A DNA stretch of 64,000 bases from JAFAXD01 sp963760435 (GCA_963760435.1 CAVXDE010000039.1:62001-126000), one strand, 5' to 3'. Positions 1-8,372 are shown, numbered from the stretch's first letter. The notes: generated from the letters alone by a model not told the origin. Program-made: numbers and translations.

Positions 1-36
1 TGAGGCTTCCCAGCGGCCGCCCGGAAACTCTGCCGA

Positions 37-1515
37 ATGGATTTTGTCTCGCCGGACGACGGCGTCTTCCTGTCAACGATGCCGGCAACGCGCTCACAGC
101 GGTGGCTCGCGCTCGCCGTGGTGCTGATCGCGACCATCCTGTTTCTGGCGAGTGCGCCCTTTGCCAAGGTGCAACTCCAAAGAGTAGATGGTTTCATACC
201 GGCCTATGAAACCGCGATCGTTCTATTTGACCTGATTACGGCGATTTTGCTGTTTGGTCAATTTGCCTTCCTGCGGTCGCGCGCACTCCTCCTGTTGGCG
301 AGCGGCTATCTGTTCACGTCGACCATGACGCTTGCCCATGCGCTGAGTTTTCCCGGCTTGTTCGCCCCACAGGGGTTGCTCGGCGCCGGGCCGCAGACCA
401 CCGTTTGGATTTACGTGTTCTGGCACGTCGGATTTGCGCTGTCCGTCATCGCCTTTGCGCTGCTGAAAGACGAAGCTCCATCGTCCTATGCGCCGCGTCG
501 AAGCGCACGCTTGGACATCGTCTCGAGCGTCTGTCTCGTGCTTATTGCAACCGCGCTGCTGACGTTGTTGGCGACGGCCGGTCACCGGCTGCTTCCAACC
601 GTCATGGATGGCAATACATATGGCCCGGGCGCGTATCTGGTTGCGCTGGCTGCTTGGCCCGTGCCGCTGATCGCGCTCGCCATCATGCTGCACCGGGGTC
701 CCCGCAGCGTGCTCGACCTGTGGGTGATGGTCGTCGCCAGCGTGCAGGTCCTTGAAGTGGCCCTGAGCGCCACGCTGAATGGCGGCCGCTTTGATTTGGG
801 CTTCTATCTCGGCCGGATCTACGGGTTGATGGCGGTGAGCGTTGTGTTGCTCGTGCTTCTAATCGAGCTCGGCCGCCTCTATGGGCAACTCGTTGACAAG
901 CAAAAGGAGCAGCGGCGGCTCAGCGTCGCTGACCCACTCACGGCCATCGCCAACCGCCGTTCATTTGATGAAGCGCTGCAGCGGGAATGGCGTCAAGCTC
1001 TGACAGACCGAACAACATTGGCGTTGTTGCTCATCGACGTTGATTTTTTCAAGCCCTTCAATGACGGCTATGGCCATCTCGTCGGGGATCGTTGCTTGCG
1101 CCTCGTCGCTGAGGTGCTGTCGGGCGGCGCCCGGCGCGCCGGCGAGACGATCGCGCGCTACGGCGGCGACGAGTTCGCAATCCTGCTCCCCCGCACGGAT
1201 GCGGAGCGCGCATCCGCGCTGGCGCGGCATCTCTGCAAACGCGTTGGTGAAATGAGATTGCCGCATGCGCATTCCAGCATTGCACCGTATGTTACGATCA
1301 GTATCGGCGTGGCCACTATTTCCATGGCGCATCAAACCGACCAGCATGCGGCGGAGCCAACGGTTCTGATTGAAACGGCGGATCGGGCGCTATACGCCGC
1401 CAAGGGCGCAGGCCGCAATCGCACGGTCGAGTACGCAATCGAGGCGGCCGGCACTGTCGAGCGGACGTTGAATGCCAATGCCGCCGGCTGGCCATCTGTT
1501 CTGGCGAAATCTTAA
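37..1515 (+). CDS. MASE4-GGDEF membrane diguanylate cyclase
   Basis: Probable diguanylate cyclase making cyclic di-GMP from two GTP at the inner membrane. The first ~285 of 492 residues are about eight hydrophobic helices resembling a MASE4 sensory domain. A short linker then leads to a GGDEF domain (about residues 300-465). The signature GGDEF is intact at residues 376-380 in the context RYGGDEFAILLP, which supports activity. The usual upstream inhibitory RxxD site reads RAGE, so product inhibition may be weak or absent. No EAL domain is present. The ATG at 37 was kept; an ATG at 79 would remove 14 residues and is also possible. Neither has a strong ribosome-binding site. The gene stands alone and converges on the DUF5996 gene. 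Activity is inferred from the intact motif. Confidence 0.9.
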   Translation: MDFVSPDDGVFLSTMPATRSQRWLALAVVLIATILFLASAPFAKVQLQRVDGFIPAYETAIVLFDLITAILLFGQFAFLRSRALLLLASGYLFTSTMTLAHALSFPGLFAPQGLLGAGPQTTVWIYVFWHVGFALSVIAFALLKDEAPSSYAPRRSARLDIVSSVCLVLIATALLTLLATAGHRLLPTVMDGNTYGPGAYLVALAAWPVPLIALAIMLHRGPRSVLDLWVMVVASVQVLEVALSATLNGGRFDLGFYLGRIYGLMAVSVVLLVLLIELGRLYGQLVDKQKEQRRLSVADPLTAIANRRSFDEALQREWRQALTDRTTLALLLIDVDFFKPFNDGYGHLVGDRCLRLVAEVLSGGARRAGETIARYGGDEFAILLPRTDAERASALARHLCKRVGEMRLPHAHSSIAPYVTISIGVATISMAHQTDQHAAEPTVLIETADRALYAAKGAGRNRTVEYAIEAAGTVERTLNANAAGWPSVLAKS

Positions 1516-1527
1516 GCGCTGAGGTGG

Positions 1528-2463
1528 TCACACCGGCCGCGGCCTGCCGGGCACGCCCGGCGGGCATTCGAGTGCCGCACGATCCCAGCCGCCGAGATCG
1601 GCAGCCGCCTGATAGGTGCTGCTGAGAAATGACAAGAGCGTTGCCTCCGGCTCACTTGAGCTGCGCACGGCGTCGTAAGGCAACAAAAACTCGCCCAGCC
1701 GCTTATCGAAATAGGCCGCTTCCGGCCCCGGCCGCGCATCGGCAAATCCCTCCGGCGCCGGATAGGCGTAGGAATAGAACGCGGGAAAATCGACGCCGCC
1801 GCCACCCGGCCAAAAACCCGCCGACGAGACTTCGTGGCTGTATGCCTCGCGGGTGACCGCATCCGGCAGTGCCGGAATGCCGCCGGGATGGCGCGGAGCG
1901 CTACGGCCGGAAAAGCGCGTCACGGCGAGGTCGAAGCTGCCCCAGAACAGATGCACCGGGCTCACCTTACCGAGATATCCGGTCCGAAAGCGCTTGAGCA
2001 CCTGGTCCACGGCCACGAGGGCGCGGAAAAACCGCGTGACCGCATCGGCCGCGTAGGGCCGCTCAGCACGATTTTCCACAAACGGGGTCGGGTTGGGAAC
2101 TTCGTTCGGCCGCCCGTCGAATTCCGCGGTACCGCCGACCGATCCGATCAGATCGCGGAAGCGCCGGTGAAATTGCGCGACCGACATCGGCGCGAGCGGG
2201 AACTGCGCCGTTCGCCCGTCGGTCGCCGAACCAATCACGCGATGATCAACAAGATCGAAACAAATCTCCACGCCGCCGGGCCCATCGGGCACGAGCGACG
2301 TCGTCAGCCCGCGGGCATTGACGTAGAGCGTCGCGTGCCAGGAATGATTGATCCAGGGCGTGCGGGCCAGCCGATATTTGCCGACGATCTGTGTGTAGAG
2401 ATGCAGGGCCGAGCAGGTCTCGCGCCACGGCTCATAGGGAATATCTGGCCATTCGAAAGTCAT
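1528..2463 (-). CDS. DUF5996 family protein
   Basis: A 311-residue soluble protein recognisable as DUF5996: it opens with a W-P-D-I-P-Y motif and W-x-x-T, and has HLYTQIVGKYRL, the HLFWGSFDLAVTRFSGR block near residue 170, and the W-P-G-G...FYSYAYPAPEG segment. No catalytic motif, signal peptide or membrane segment is visible, and the function of the family is unknown to me. The ATG start is supported by a GGGAG ribosome-binding site a few bases upstream on the minus strand. It follows an SDR gene on the same strand after about 60 bases and could be cotranscribed with it. The gene looks complete. Confidence 0.9.
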   Translation of the reverse strand: MTFEWPDIPYEPWRETCSALHLYTQIVGKYRLARTPWINHSWHATLYVNARGLTTSLVPDGPGGVEICFDLVDHRVIGSATDGRTAQFPLAPMSVAQFHRRFRDLIGSVGGTAEFDGRPNEVPNPTPFVENRAERPYAADAVTRFFRALVAVDQVLKRFRTGYLGKVSPVHLFWGSFDLAVTRFSGRSAPRHPGGIPALPDAVTREAYSHEVSSAGFWPGGGGVDFPAFYSYAYPAPEGFADARPGPEAAYFDKRLGEFLLPYDAVRSSSEPEATLLSFLSSTYQAAADLGGWDRAALECPPGVPGRPRPV

Positions 2464-2526
2464 ACTTTACTCCCTGGCGCCTGCGCCGTGCGAGCCACAG
2501 ACGGCGCGCGTCATCGCTTTGACTTG

Positions 2527-3231
2527 TCAGTGCCCGGCGCTCTGACCTCCGTCGACATGAAGGATCTCGCCGGTCACGAAGCTTGCCGTCTCTAGGTAAA
2601 GGATCGCGTCGACGATGTCGGAGATTTCACCCATGTGCCCGATCGGATGCAGTGATGCCAGCGCCTCATAGGCCTCGATCGCGTGCATTGGCGTTTTGAT
2701 CACGCCGGGCGAAACAGCATTCACCCGAATGCCGCGCTTTGCGTATTCGATGGCAAGCGATTTCGTTGCAGCGTTGAGCCCGCCTTTGGTGAGTGACGCG
2801 AGGACGGAGGGCACAAGGGAATTGGCATGGTCGACCAGAGTCGTGGTGACCTGAACCACATGACCGCTACCTTGCTTTTCCATCTGGGCGATGGCGAGCT
2901 GAGTGATGTGGAAGAAGCCGTCGACGTTGACGCCCATTACGGCCGCGTAGTCGGCCAGCGTATACTGAGTGAACGGCTTGGCGATGAAGATGCCTGCATT
3001 GTTGATCAGCGTGTCGATGCGACCAAACCGGGCGAGCCCTTCCGAGATCACACGCTCCGCCGTCCGGCGCTCGCCAATGTCGCCGGGAACGGCAAGAACA
3101 TCGGCGTCACTTGACGGCTTGATCGAACGCGCGGTCGCGACCACGCAGTAATCGCGATCGCGATAGGCTTTGACCAGCGCGGACCCAATCCCCTGTGAGG
3201 CTCCGGTGATCACGGCAACTCTCTGTTCCAT
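2527..3231 (-). CDS. SDR-fold oxidoreductase lacking the catalytic tyrosine
   Basis: A 234-residue protein of the short-chain dehydrogenase/reductase family. The Rossmann cofactor motif GASQGIG is near the N terminus, with NNAGIF in the middle and a typical PG segment (VNAVSPGVIKTP). In the classical active site the pattern YxxxK should occur about residue 150. Here the lysine is present in SLTKGG but the position four residues before it is alanine, and the usual serine region reads VTTTLVD. It probably still binds a dinucleotide, but classical SDR catalysis is doubtful. The start ATG has a GGAGAG-type ribosome-binding site. It lies upstream of the DUF5996 gene on the same strand. Substrate unknown. 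Confidence 0.87.
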   Translation of the reverse strand: MEQRVAVITGASQGIGSALVKAYRDRDYCVVATARSIKPSSDADVLAVPGDIGERRTAERVISEGLARFGRIDTLINNAGIFIAKPFTQYTLADYAAVMGVNVDGFFHITQLAIAQMEKQGSGHVVQVTTTLVDHANSLVPSVLASLTKGGLNAATKSLAIEYAKRGIRVNAVSPGVIKTPMHAIEAYEALASLHPIGHMGEISDIVDAILYLETASFVTGEILHVDGGQSAGH

Positions 3232-3399
3232 GCTCGCAATCTCTCCGCATCATTCTGCGTGGGTCTTTTGCCGTGGATCGTCCTCCTCACTCACGTACCG
3301 ATCGGCACGCGGGCATATTAGTACAGAAAGCAGCGGGAGGCAGCGCTTGAAGGCGTGTCAGAATAATTCGGCTTGGATAGCCGGAGAATTATCCTTCGC

Positions 3400-4329
3400 T
3401 TACAGGTCCAATTCCCAGGTCTCCCCTACGAGCCGCGGCCCGAAATCGCTGTGCGCCTTGGTGGCGATGAGCTGGAACCCGGCGCGCTGATAGATGGAAC
3501 GCGCGGCGGTGAGAATGCTGTGCGTCCACAGGGTGATCTTGCGGTAGCGCGCCTCGCGTGCGAGGCGGATGCATTCCTCGACCAGCCGGGCGCCGATGCC
3601 GAGCCCGCGCGCCTCCGCTTCGACCAGCAACAAACGCAATCTCGCAATTGATGGATCATCCTCGTCGGCGACCAGGAACACACAGCCGATCGTCTGACCG
3701 GCACGCTCGGCAATCCAGCAGCGCTCGCGCTGCGGGTCGTGCTTGCGCATGAAGGCAGCAACAACTTCGGCCGTGTAGGACTCGATGCGATCGTTCCAGC
3801 CATATTCGCCGCTGTAGATCGCGCCGTGCCGGCTCACCACCCAACCCATGTCGCCTGGGCGCGGCGGGCGCAGAATGTAGGGGATCTGCGGCTGCGGCCC
3901 GAGCAACGTCTCGATCGTCGCCATGGCATCGCAGAGTTTGATCTGCGCCGCATCGCTCGTGTCCGCCAACAGCGCGGCGACGTCCTGATTGGTTTGCAGC
4001 TCGATTGGCGCAAAGCTTTTGCGCCCGCGCGGCGTGACCGAGAGCAGGTTCTGGCGGCCGTCATGGCTGGCCGTCTCGCGCACGATCAAGCCGCGCGCCT
4101 CGAAGCCGCGCAGGATGCGGCTGAGATAACCGGTGTCGAGTCCGAGGTCCTTGGCAATCTCCGCGGCGGTGGGTTTGTCGCGATGCATGATCTCGTAGAG
4201 CACGCGCGCCTCGCTGAGCGAGAATTCGCTCTTGTAGACGCCCTCATGCAGCAGCCCGATGCGCTGCGTGTAGAAACGATTGAAGCGCCGCACGGCGGCG
4301 ACGCGATCAGGAAGCTCAGCGTTCACCAT
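3400..4329 (-). CDS. MarR regulator fused to a GNAT acetyltransferase
   Basis: A two-domain protein: an N-terminal MarR-type winged helix (about residues 5-140, with the recognition region around KDLGLDTGYLSRILRGFEARGLI) followed by a GNAT N-acetyltransferase (about 150-309, with the acetyl-CoA loop EARGLGIGARLVEECIR). MarR-GNAT fusions are a recurrent family in proteobacteria and couple DNA binding with small-molecule acetylation; the substrate is unknown. The frame is open upstream to a TTG at 4344, but ATG codons at 4338 or 4329 are more likely starts. The start lies inside an inverted repeat (4329-4347), which suggests autorepression. No clear Shine-Dalgarno sequence precedes any of these starts. 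Confidence 0.88.
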   Translation of the reverse strand: MVNAELPDRVAAVRRFNRFYTQRIGLLHEGVYKSEFSLSEARVLYEIMHRDKPTAAEIAKDLGLDTGYLSRILRGFEARGLIVRETASHDGRQNLLSVTPRGRKSFAPIELQTNQDVAALLADTSDAAQIKLCDAMATIETLLGPQPQIPYILRPPRPGDMGWVVSRHGAIYSGEYGWNDRIESYTAEVVAAFMRKHDPQRERCWIAERAGQTIGCVFLVADEDDPSIARLRLLLVEAEARGLGIGARLVEECIRLAREARYRKITLWTHSILTAARSIYQRAGFQLIATKAHSDFGPRLVGETWELDL

Positions 4330-4368
4330 AGTTGACATAGTCAACTAATTCGCTGACATAGTCAACTA
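4329..4368. promoter_or_regulatory. Probable MarR operator: palindrome plus 21-bp direct repeat
   Basis: The 19-base sequence TAGTTGACATAGTCAACTA (4329-4347) is an inverted repeat with 7-base arms and a 5-base spacer. A 15-base part of it, TGACATAGTCAACTA (4333-4347), recurs exactly at 4354-4368, that is 21 bases later, two turns of B-DNA. This places two binding sites on one face of the helix over the start of the MarR-GNAT gene and beside the 3' end of the glycosyltransferase gene. That is the arrangement expected for cooperative autorepression. Protein binding is inferred. Confidence 0.75.
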
Positions 4369-4944
4369 TTCGCGGCGAAACGCAGCGCTGCGTAGAAGCG
4401 TGACCCGGCGGCCCAGGCGCCCAACCAGATCGGCCTCCGGCTCGGCCACGTCGCGATGACGACCGCTGCGTTCGTAAAGCTGTTTGGAGATGACGAGCCC
4501 CTGCTCTGGGCCAATCCTGGCGCCCAGCGCCTGGCGCAGGAGCGCGAGCGCCTCCACCAGGAGCGGACGCCCGGTCGCCGGCCCCGCCGCGCCGCGAAAC
4601 GCGGCCGCCACCGCGTCGGCGGTACCGCGCAGTTCCGCCTGCTCGATGAAAGCCGCGACCTCGCCGGCCCAATTGGCGTCAAGCACGACGCCGGGCCGCA
4701 GGTACATGACCCAATTCGCGCGCGCCTTCACCGTCGCGGCCCGCAGCCGCTCCGGCAGCGGCGCCTCCGACGCCAGGATCTCACAGCCGGCGAGATCAGC
4801 CACGTCGCGGGTCGCGTCACCCGAGCCCCCGTCGGCAATGACCACGTCACGCACCGTTCCGGCGGCAGCGCCTGAGACCAGGCTCGCCAAGGTCGGAACG
4901 AGCGCGCGCTCGCAGTTCAGCGTGGGGATGATGACACTCAGCAC
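4366..4944 (-). CDS. Small family 2-like glycosyltransferase
   Basis: A GT-A fold glycosyltransferase-like protein. It begins with the typical LSVIIPTLN strand, followed by ADGGSGDAT (the nucleotide-sugar loop) and a YLRPGV segment where the DXD-type region is expected. At ~192 residues it is shorter than most GT2 enzymes and has no membrane anchor. The GTG at 4944 is preferred because it puts LSVIIPT at the N terminus as in related proteins. The frame is open upstream to 5031, but that extra stretch is low in typical codons and would overlap the LexA box of the divergent radical SAM gene. Its 3' end touches the operator of the MarR-GNAT gene. Sugar donor and acceptor are unknown. Confidence 0.8.
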   Translation of the reverse strand: MLSVIIPTLNCERALVPTLASLVSGAAAGTVRDVVIADGGSGDATRDVADLAGCEILASEAPLPERLRAATVKARANWVMYLRPGVVLDANWAGEVAAFIEQAELRGTADAVAAAFRGAAGPATGRPLLVEALALLRQALGARIGPEQGLVISKQLYERSGRHRDVAEPEADLVGRLGRRVTLLRSAAFRRE

Positions 4945-5009
4945 GCAAGTATGATGCTGCGGTGCAACGGGGGAGCGCAAGGCTAATTGCTGCGGACATT
5001 TTGACTTTT

Positions 5010-5024
5010 GTTCTTGTTTCGTTC
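5010..5024 (+). promoter_or_regulatory. LexA (SOS) box, GTTC-N7-GTTC
   Basis: The sequence GTTC TTGTTTC GTTC matches the direct-repeat LexA box GTTC-N7-GTTC known from Alphaproteobacteria. It lies 25 bases upstream of the ATG of the radical SAM gene, a normal distance for a repressor site. A second box is at 7121-7135, upstream of the AAA ATPase. Confidence 0.78.
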
Positions 5025-5049
5025 TAACCACTCTCTTATATTTCCTTCC

Positions 5050-6204
5050 ATGTCCGCTTCGCCCGCAGCCCGCCGCCCGCGCGCGGCACCCGACCCCTCA
5101 TTCGCCGATGCGCGCGAGAGCGTCGGCGCGCATGTCGGTCTCAACCAGCGTCCCGGGCGCGGCGCTCAGTCGAACGCGTCCGGCCGCTATGAGGCCGAGG
5201 CGCGGGTCGCTTTCGACGACGGCTGGCAAAGCCTCGAGGAGCTGCCGGCATTCGAGACGAGCGTTGGCATCGATGCCGCCCGCAAGGTGATCACCCGCAA
5301 CGACTCGCCGGACATTTCCTTCGATCGCTCGATCAACCCGTATCGCGGCTGCGAGCACGGCTGCGTCTACTGTTTTGCCCGGCCGACGCACGCTTATCTC
5401 GGGCTCTCGCCCGGGCTCGATTTCGAATCGAAGCTGTTCATGAAGCCGGACGCGCCTGAATTGCTGGAGCGCGAGCTCTCGGCCGCGCGCTACAGCCCGC
5501 GCACGATCGCGATCGGCACCAACACGGATCCCTATCAGCCGATCGAGCGGCGCTACGAGATCATGCGCCGCATCCTCGAAGTGTTGGAACGCGCCGGTCA
5601 TCCGGTCGGGATCGTCACCAAATCGAACCTGATCACGCGCGACATCGATATCCTCGGCCGCATGGCCGCGCGCAATCTCGCCAAGGTCGCCATCTCGGTG
5701 ACGACGCTCGATCCAAAGCTCGCGCGCATCATGGAGCCGCGCGCGCCGACGCCGCCGCGCCGGCTCGATGCGCTGCGCCAGCTCGCCGCTGCCGGCATTC
5801 CGACCTCGGTCATGGTCGCGCCCATCGTGCCCGCCATCAACGATGCGGAGATCGAGCGCATTCTCGATGCCGCCAAGGCGGCCGGCGTCGAGGGCGCCGG
5901 CTACGTGCTGCTGCGGCTGCCGCTCGAGGTGCGCGACTTGTTCAAGGAATGGCTGATGGCGAACTTCCCCGATCGCTATCGACATGTGTTTGCACTGATC
6001 CGGCAGATGCGCGGCGGCAAGGATTACGACGCCCAGTGGGGCAAGCGCATGACCGGGTCCGGTCCCTATGCCTGGATGATCGGCCGGCGCTTCGAGCAGG
6101 CCTGCGCTCGGCTCGGCCTCAACGTCAAGAAGACCCGGCTGACGACCGAGCATTTCAACCAACCGCATCGCCGCAGCGAGGCCGATCAGCTGAGTTTGTT
6201 TTGA
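5050..6204 (+). CDS. PA0069-family radical SAM protein (SplB-like)
   Basis: A 384-residue radical S-adenosylmethionine enzyme. The iron-sulfur motif CxxxCxxC is at Cys101, Cys105 and Cys108 (CEHGCVYC), followed by FARPTHAY, the mark of the PA0069/SplB-like family. The family is distantly related to spore photoproduct lyase and is often found near DNA-damage genes; its reaction is not established. Start: the ATG at 5050 is used; the open frame reaches a TTG at 5008, which lies within the LexA region. The gene ends in a typical DQLSLF tail. The LexA box at 5010-5024 implies damage induction. The protein appears complete. Confidence 0.92.
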   Translation: MSASPAARRPRAAPDPSFADARESVGAHVGLNQRPGRGAQSNASGRYEAEARVAFDDGWQSLEELPAFETSVGIDAARKVITRNDSPDISFDRSINPYRGCEHGCVYCFARPTHAYLGLSPGLDFESKLFMKPDAPELLERELSAARYSPRTIAIGTNTDPYQPIERRYEIMRRILEVLERAGHPVGIVTKSNLITRDIDILGRMAARNLAKVAISVTTLDPKLARIMEPRAPTPPRRLDALRQLAAAGIPTSVMVAPIVPAINDAEIERILDAAKAAGVEGAGYVLLRLPLEVRDLFKEWLMANFPDRYRHVFALIRQMRGGKDYDAQWGKRMTGSGPYAWMIGRRFEQACARLGLNVKKTRLTTEHFNQPHRRSEADQLSLF

Positions 6205-6357
6205 AACGATCGCTTGAGGCGCAGGTCGCGTCACGCTCCTGATCAACAAAGACGACGATCACGGCGCTGCCGCAAGCCGAAAGCAATGCCTGAACGCGTA
6301 ATTCCAATCATCATTTGGACAAGGGCACAGGTTGCCAGCACGGCTATTCTCGCGTAT

Positions 6358-6374
6358 ATGACCACTATAGTCAT
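6358..6374. promoter_or_regulatory. Candidate operator of the toxin-antitoxin module
   Basis: ATGAC CACTATA GTCAT is a perfect inverted repeat (5-base arms, 7-base spacer) located 15 bases before the antitoxin ATG and overlapping a TATA-like element. Phd/YefM and VapB antitoxins usually repress their own promoter through such short palindromes. Binding is inferred. Confidence 0.5.
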
Positions 6375-6389
6375 CTGGTAATCATCATC

Positions 6390-6632
6390 ATGCGCAAGAT
6401 CCAACTAAAAGATGCCAAAGCAACCTTGTCTGCGGTCGTGGACGAGGCAACTCGCGGAAGGCCGTCCGTGATCACCCGGCGCGGAAAGTCCGAGGCGGTA
6501 GTGATCGGCTTTGCGGAGTGGGAGCGGTTATCGAAAGTGCCGTCATTCGGACGCCTGTTGATGTCGGCCCCACTTGAGCCCGGAGATATTCCGGATCGAA
6601 GCCGCAAACCAATGCGTGACGCCGGATTGTGA
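6390..6632 (+). CDS. Type II antitoxin, Phd/YefM family
   Basis: An 80-residue antitoxin. The N-terminal KIQLKDAKATLSAVVDEA is the Phd/YefM DNA-binding helix-turn region, followed by the strand-loop ...PSVITRRGKSEAVVIGFAEWERL that forms the dimer core. The C-terminal ~25 residues are proline- and arginine-rich and would wrap the toxin. The ATG at 6390 is chosen because the family begins there; the frame is open further upstream to 6315 without similarity. Its stop codon overlaps the toxin start by four bases (GTGA), the usual translational coupling. It keeps the cognate PIN toxin inactive and probably autorepresses through the palindrome at 6358-6374. Confidence 0.9.
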   Translation: MRKIQLKDAKATLSAVVDEATRGRPSVITRRGKSEAVVIGFAEWERLSKVPSFGRLLMSAPLEPGDIPDRSRKPMRDAGL

Positions 6633-7075
6633 CCCGCTATCTGGTCGATACCAACGTCATCTCGATCTCGGCGCCCGCAACCGCCGTGCGACGTGCCGCC
6701 ATTTTGCAGTGGATGGAGTCCAATTCACAAAATCTTTTTCTCTCGGCAGTTTCCGTAGCGGAGATCGCCGACGGCGTCGCCAAGGCCCATCGAACAGGCG
6801 CAACGCGTAAAGCAACGGATCTGGCGGCATGGCTTAAGACCGTGTTGCATCTCTACGGCGACCGCGTGTTGTCATTCGACACTCCGACCGCAGAAATCGC
6901 TGGCGGACTTTCCGACCTAGCACGCGGCCGAGGGCATTCACCGGGGCTTGCAGACGTCATCATTGCGGCAACGGCGAAACGGCACGGTCTGACCGTACTC
7001 TCAAGGAACGCGCGCCAGTTCATGCCGCTTGACGTCCGCGTCATCGACCCATTCCGGGACTTTCCTAGCGCGTAG
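6629..7075 (+). CDS. vapC: PIN-domain RNase toxin (VapC family)
   Basis: A 148-residue PIN-domain ribonuclease toxin. The acidic metal-binding residues expected of VapC are visible: the N-terminal Asp in YLVDTNVIS, Glu in SVAEIADGV, and Asp in LADVIIAATAKRHGL. The conserved LSRNARQF segment follows near the C terminus. The VapC family cuts RNA, often initiator tRNA or rRNA; this target is unknown. The GTG start at 6629 overlaps the antitoxin stop, so the two are translationally coupled. The module lies between two LexA-box genes and could have inserted there. A hairpin (7077-7103) starts two bases after the stop. Confidence 0.92.
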   Translation: MTRYLVDTNVISISAPATAVRRAAILQWMESNSQNLFLSAVSVAEIADGVAKAHRTGATRKATDLAAWLKTVLHLYGDRVLSFDTPTAEIAGGLSDLARGRGHSPGLADVIIAATAKRHGLTVLSRNARQFMPLDVRVIDPFRDFPSA

Positions 7076-7076
7076 C

Positions 7077-7103
7077 CCGGATGCACCGTGGCACTCCATC
7101 CGG
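7077..7103. repeat. Palindromic intergenic repeat after vapC
   Basis: CCGGATG (7077-7083) and CATCCGG (7097-7103) form a 7-bp stem with a 13-base loop directly behind the toxin stop codon. The element begins with GTAGCCCGGATG, the same start as the repeat at 48034-48053. It looks like a dispersed chromosomal palindrome that may also act as a weak terminator or RNA-stability element; it has no T run. Confidence 0.55.
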
Positions 7104-7120
7104 CCAACTGAGCGCCAATT

Positions 7121-7135
7121 GTTCTTATTTTGTTC
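7121..7135 (+). promoter_or_regulatory. LexA (SOS) box, GTTC-N7-GTTC
   Basis: GTTC TTATTTT GTTC matches the alphaproteobacterial LexA direct repeat. It lies about 90 bases upstream of the ATG at 7223 of the AAA ATPase and within a locally AT-rich promoter-like stretch. It is the second such box in 2.2 kb. Confidence 0.75.
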
Positions 7136-7222
7136 TTGTAAAGCCATAAGCAAAATGCTATTCTTTTAGTTATGCAATCACATCAGGCTCATTTCCCACC
7201 ACCTCAGTCCGCGAGGATCCTC

Positions 7223-8317
7223 ATGTCTACGCCGCAGCCCGCCCCGACCGCGCTCCTGAGACCTGCCACCGACCTCAAAGTCCGTCCGACCACCTGGCTA
7301 TGGCCGGGCCGCATTCCCGCCGCCAAGCTCACGCTGCTCGCTGGCGCGGCGGGGAGCGGCAAGTCGGCACTCGCGATCAACATCATCGCCGCGGTGACGA
7401 CCGGCGGGGCTTATCCCTGCCGCGAAGGCAGCGCGCCGAAAGGCTCGGTGATCCTGGTCAGTCCCTACGGCGATCCCGATGTGCTGGTGCCGCGGCTCAA
7501 GGCAGCAGGCGCGGATCTCTCCCGGGTGCAGATCCTGCGCGACGTACCGGGACCAGACGGGCCGCGGCGGTTCGATCTCGCGACCGACTTGCCGCTGCTC
7601 GAGGCGGCCGTTCAAACAATCAAGGACCTGCGCGCTATCGTGATCGATGCGCTCAATCTCCCCACCGGACGTGACGCAAGACGCGCCACCGGCGCGCTGC
7701 TCGACCAGCTCGCCGTGCATGGCACAGGCACGTGATATTGCGATCATGACCATCGTGCAGCCGGCCGGTCTCGACCGCGGTGCGCACGCGGCATTCTTCG
7801 AGACGCTCGCGGATGGTCCTGCACGTGCCGGCTTGCTGATCGAGCTCGATCCGGCCGACGAGAAGCGGCGCCTGCTGCCTGCAGGTGAAGAATGAGCTTG
7901 CACCCGACGCCGGGACGCTCGCGTTCCGCATCACCGCGCACATTATGCAGCAGGGCCAGAGCGCGGCGCGGGTTTCGTTTGAGCCGCAGTATCATTCGCT
8001 GAGCGCGCGCCAATTCAGGGCGCGTCAGGCGCGGGGCTTCAACTCCGCCAGGGCGGAGGCGACCGAGTTCATGCGCTCTCTTCTCGGCAGCGCGCGAGCC
8101 ATCAAGATCAGCCAAGTCGAGCACGCGGCACGTGCCGCAGGCCTGCTGCGGGCCAACCAGACGCTCACGCAGTGCCGGGTGCTGCGCGACACCCGCATGG
8201 CGATGGGGCTCATGCTGACGCGCGATGGTCTCCGACACCGGCGAGTGGGTGTGGGCGATGCCGGGCGCAGCGCCGCAACAGGTGCCGGCAAAGCAGGAGC
8301 GGAGTTTGGCCGCGTAG
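7223..8317 (+). pseudogene. AAA-type ATPase broken by three frameshifts
   Basis: Remnant of a ~364-residue RepA/RecA-like ATPase (AAA_25 type). Reading frame 1 starts at the ATG at 7223 and carries Walker A (AGAAGSGKS) and a Walker B-like IVIDAL, then stops at 7735. The coding sense continues after single extra bases near 7720 (HGTGT becomes AQARDIAIMTIVQPAG), near 7885 (LLLQVKNELAPDAGTLAFRI) and near 8225-8245, after which the frame ends ...WVWAMPGAAPQQVPAKQE... at the stop 8315-8317. All three breaks are cured by removing one base, each in a short G or C run. It is either a recent pseudogene or an intact gene with sequencing insertions. The LexA box at 7121-7135 implies an SOS-linked role in DNA repair or replication, as for the radical SAM gene upstream. 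Confidence 0.72.
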
Positions 8318-8372
8318 CGGCGCAGCGCGCTTACCCTCCCCTTGTGGGACAACAAGGAGGAGGTTAAAGCCC

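Noticed and set aside
5098..6249. 383-codon minus-strand frame opposite the radical SAM gene
   Set aside because: Antisense shadow; the CxxxCxxC gene on the plus strand is certain.
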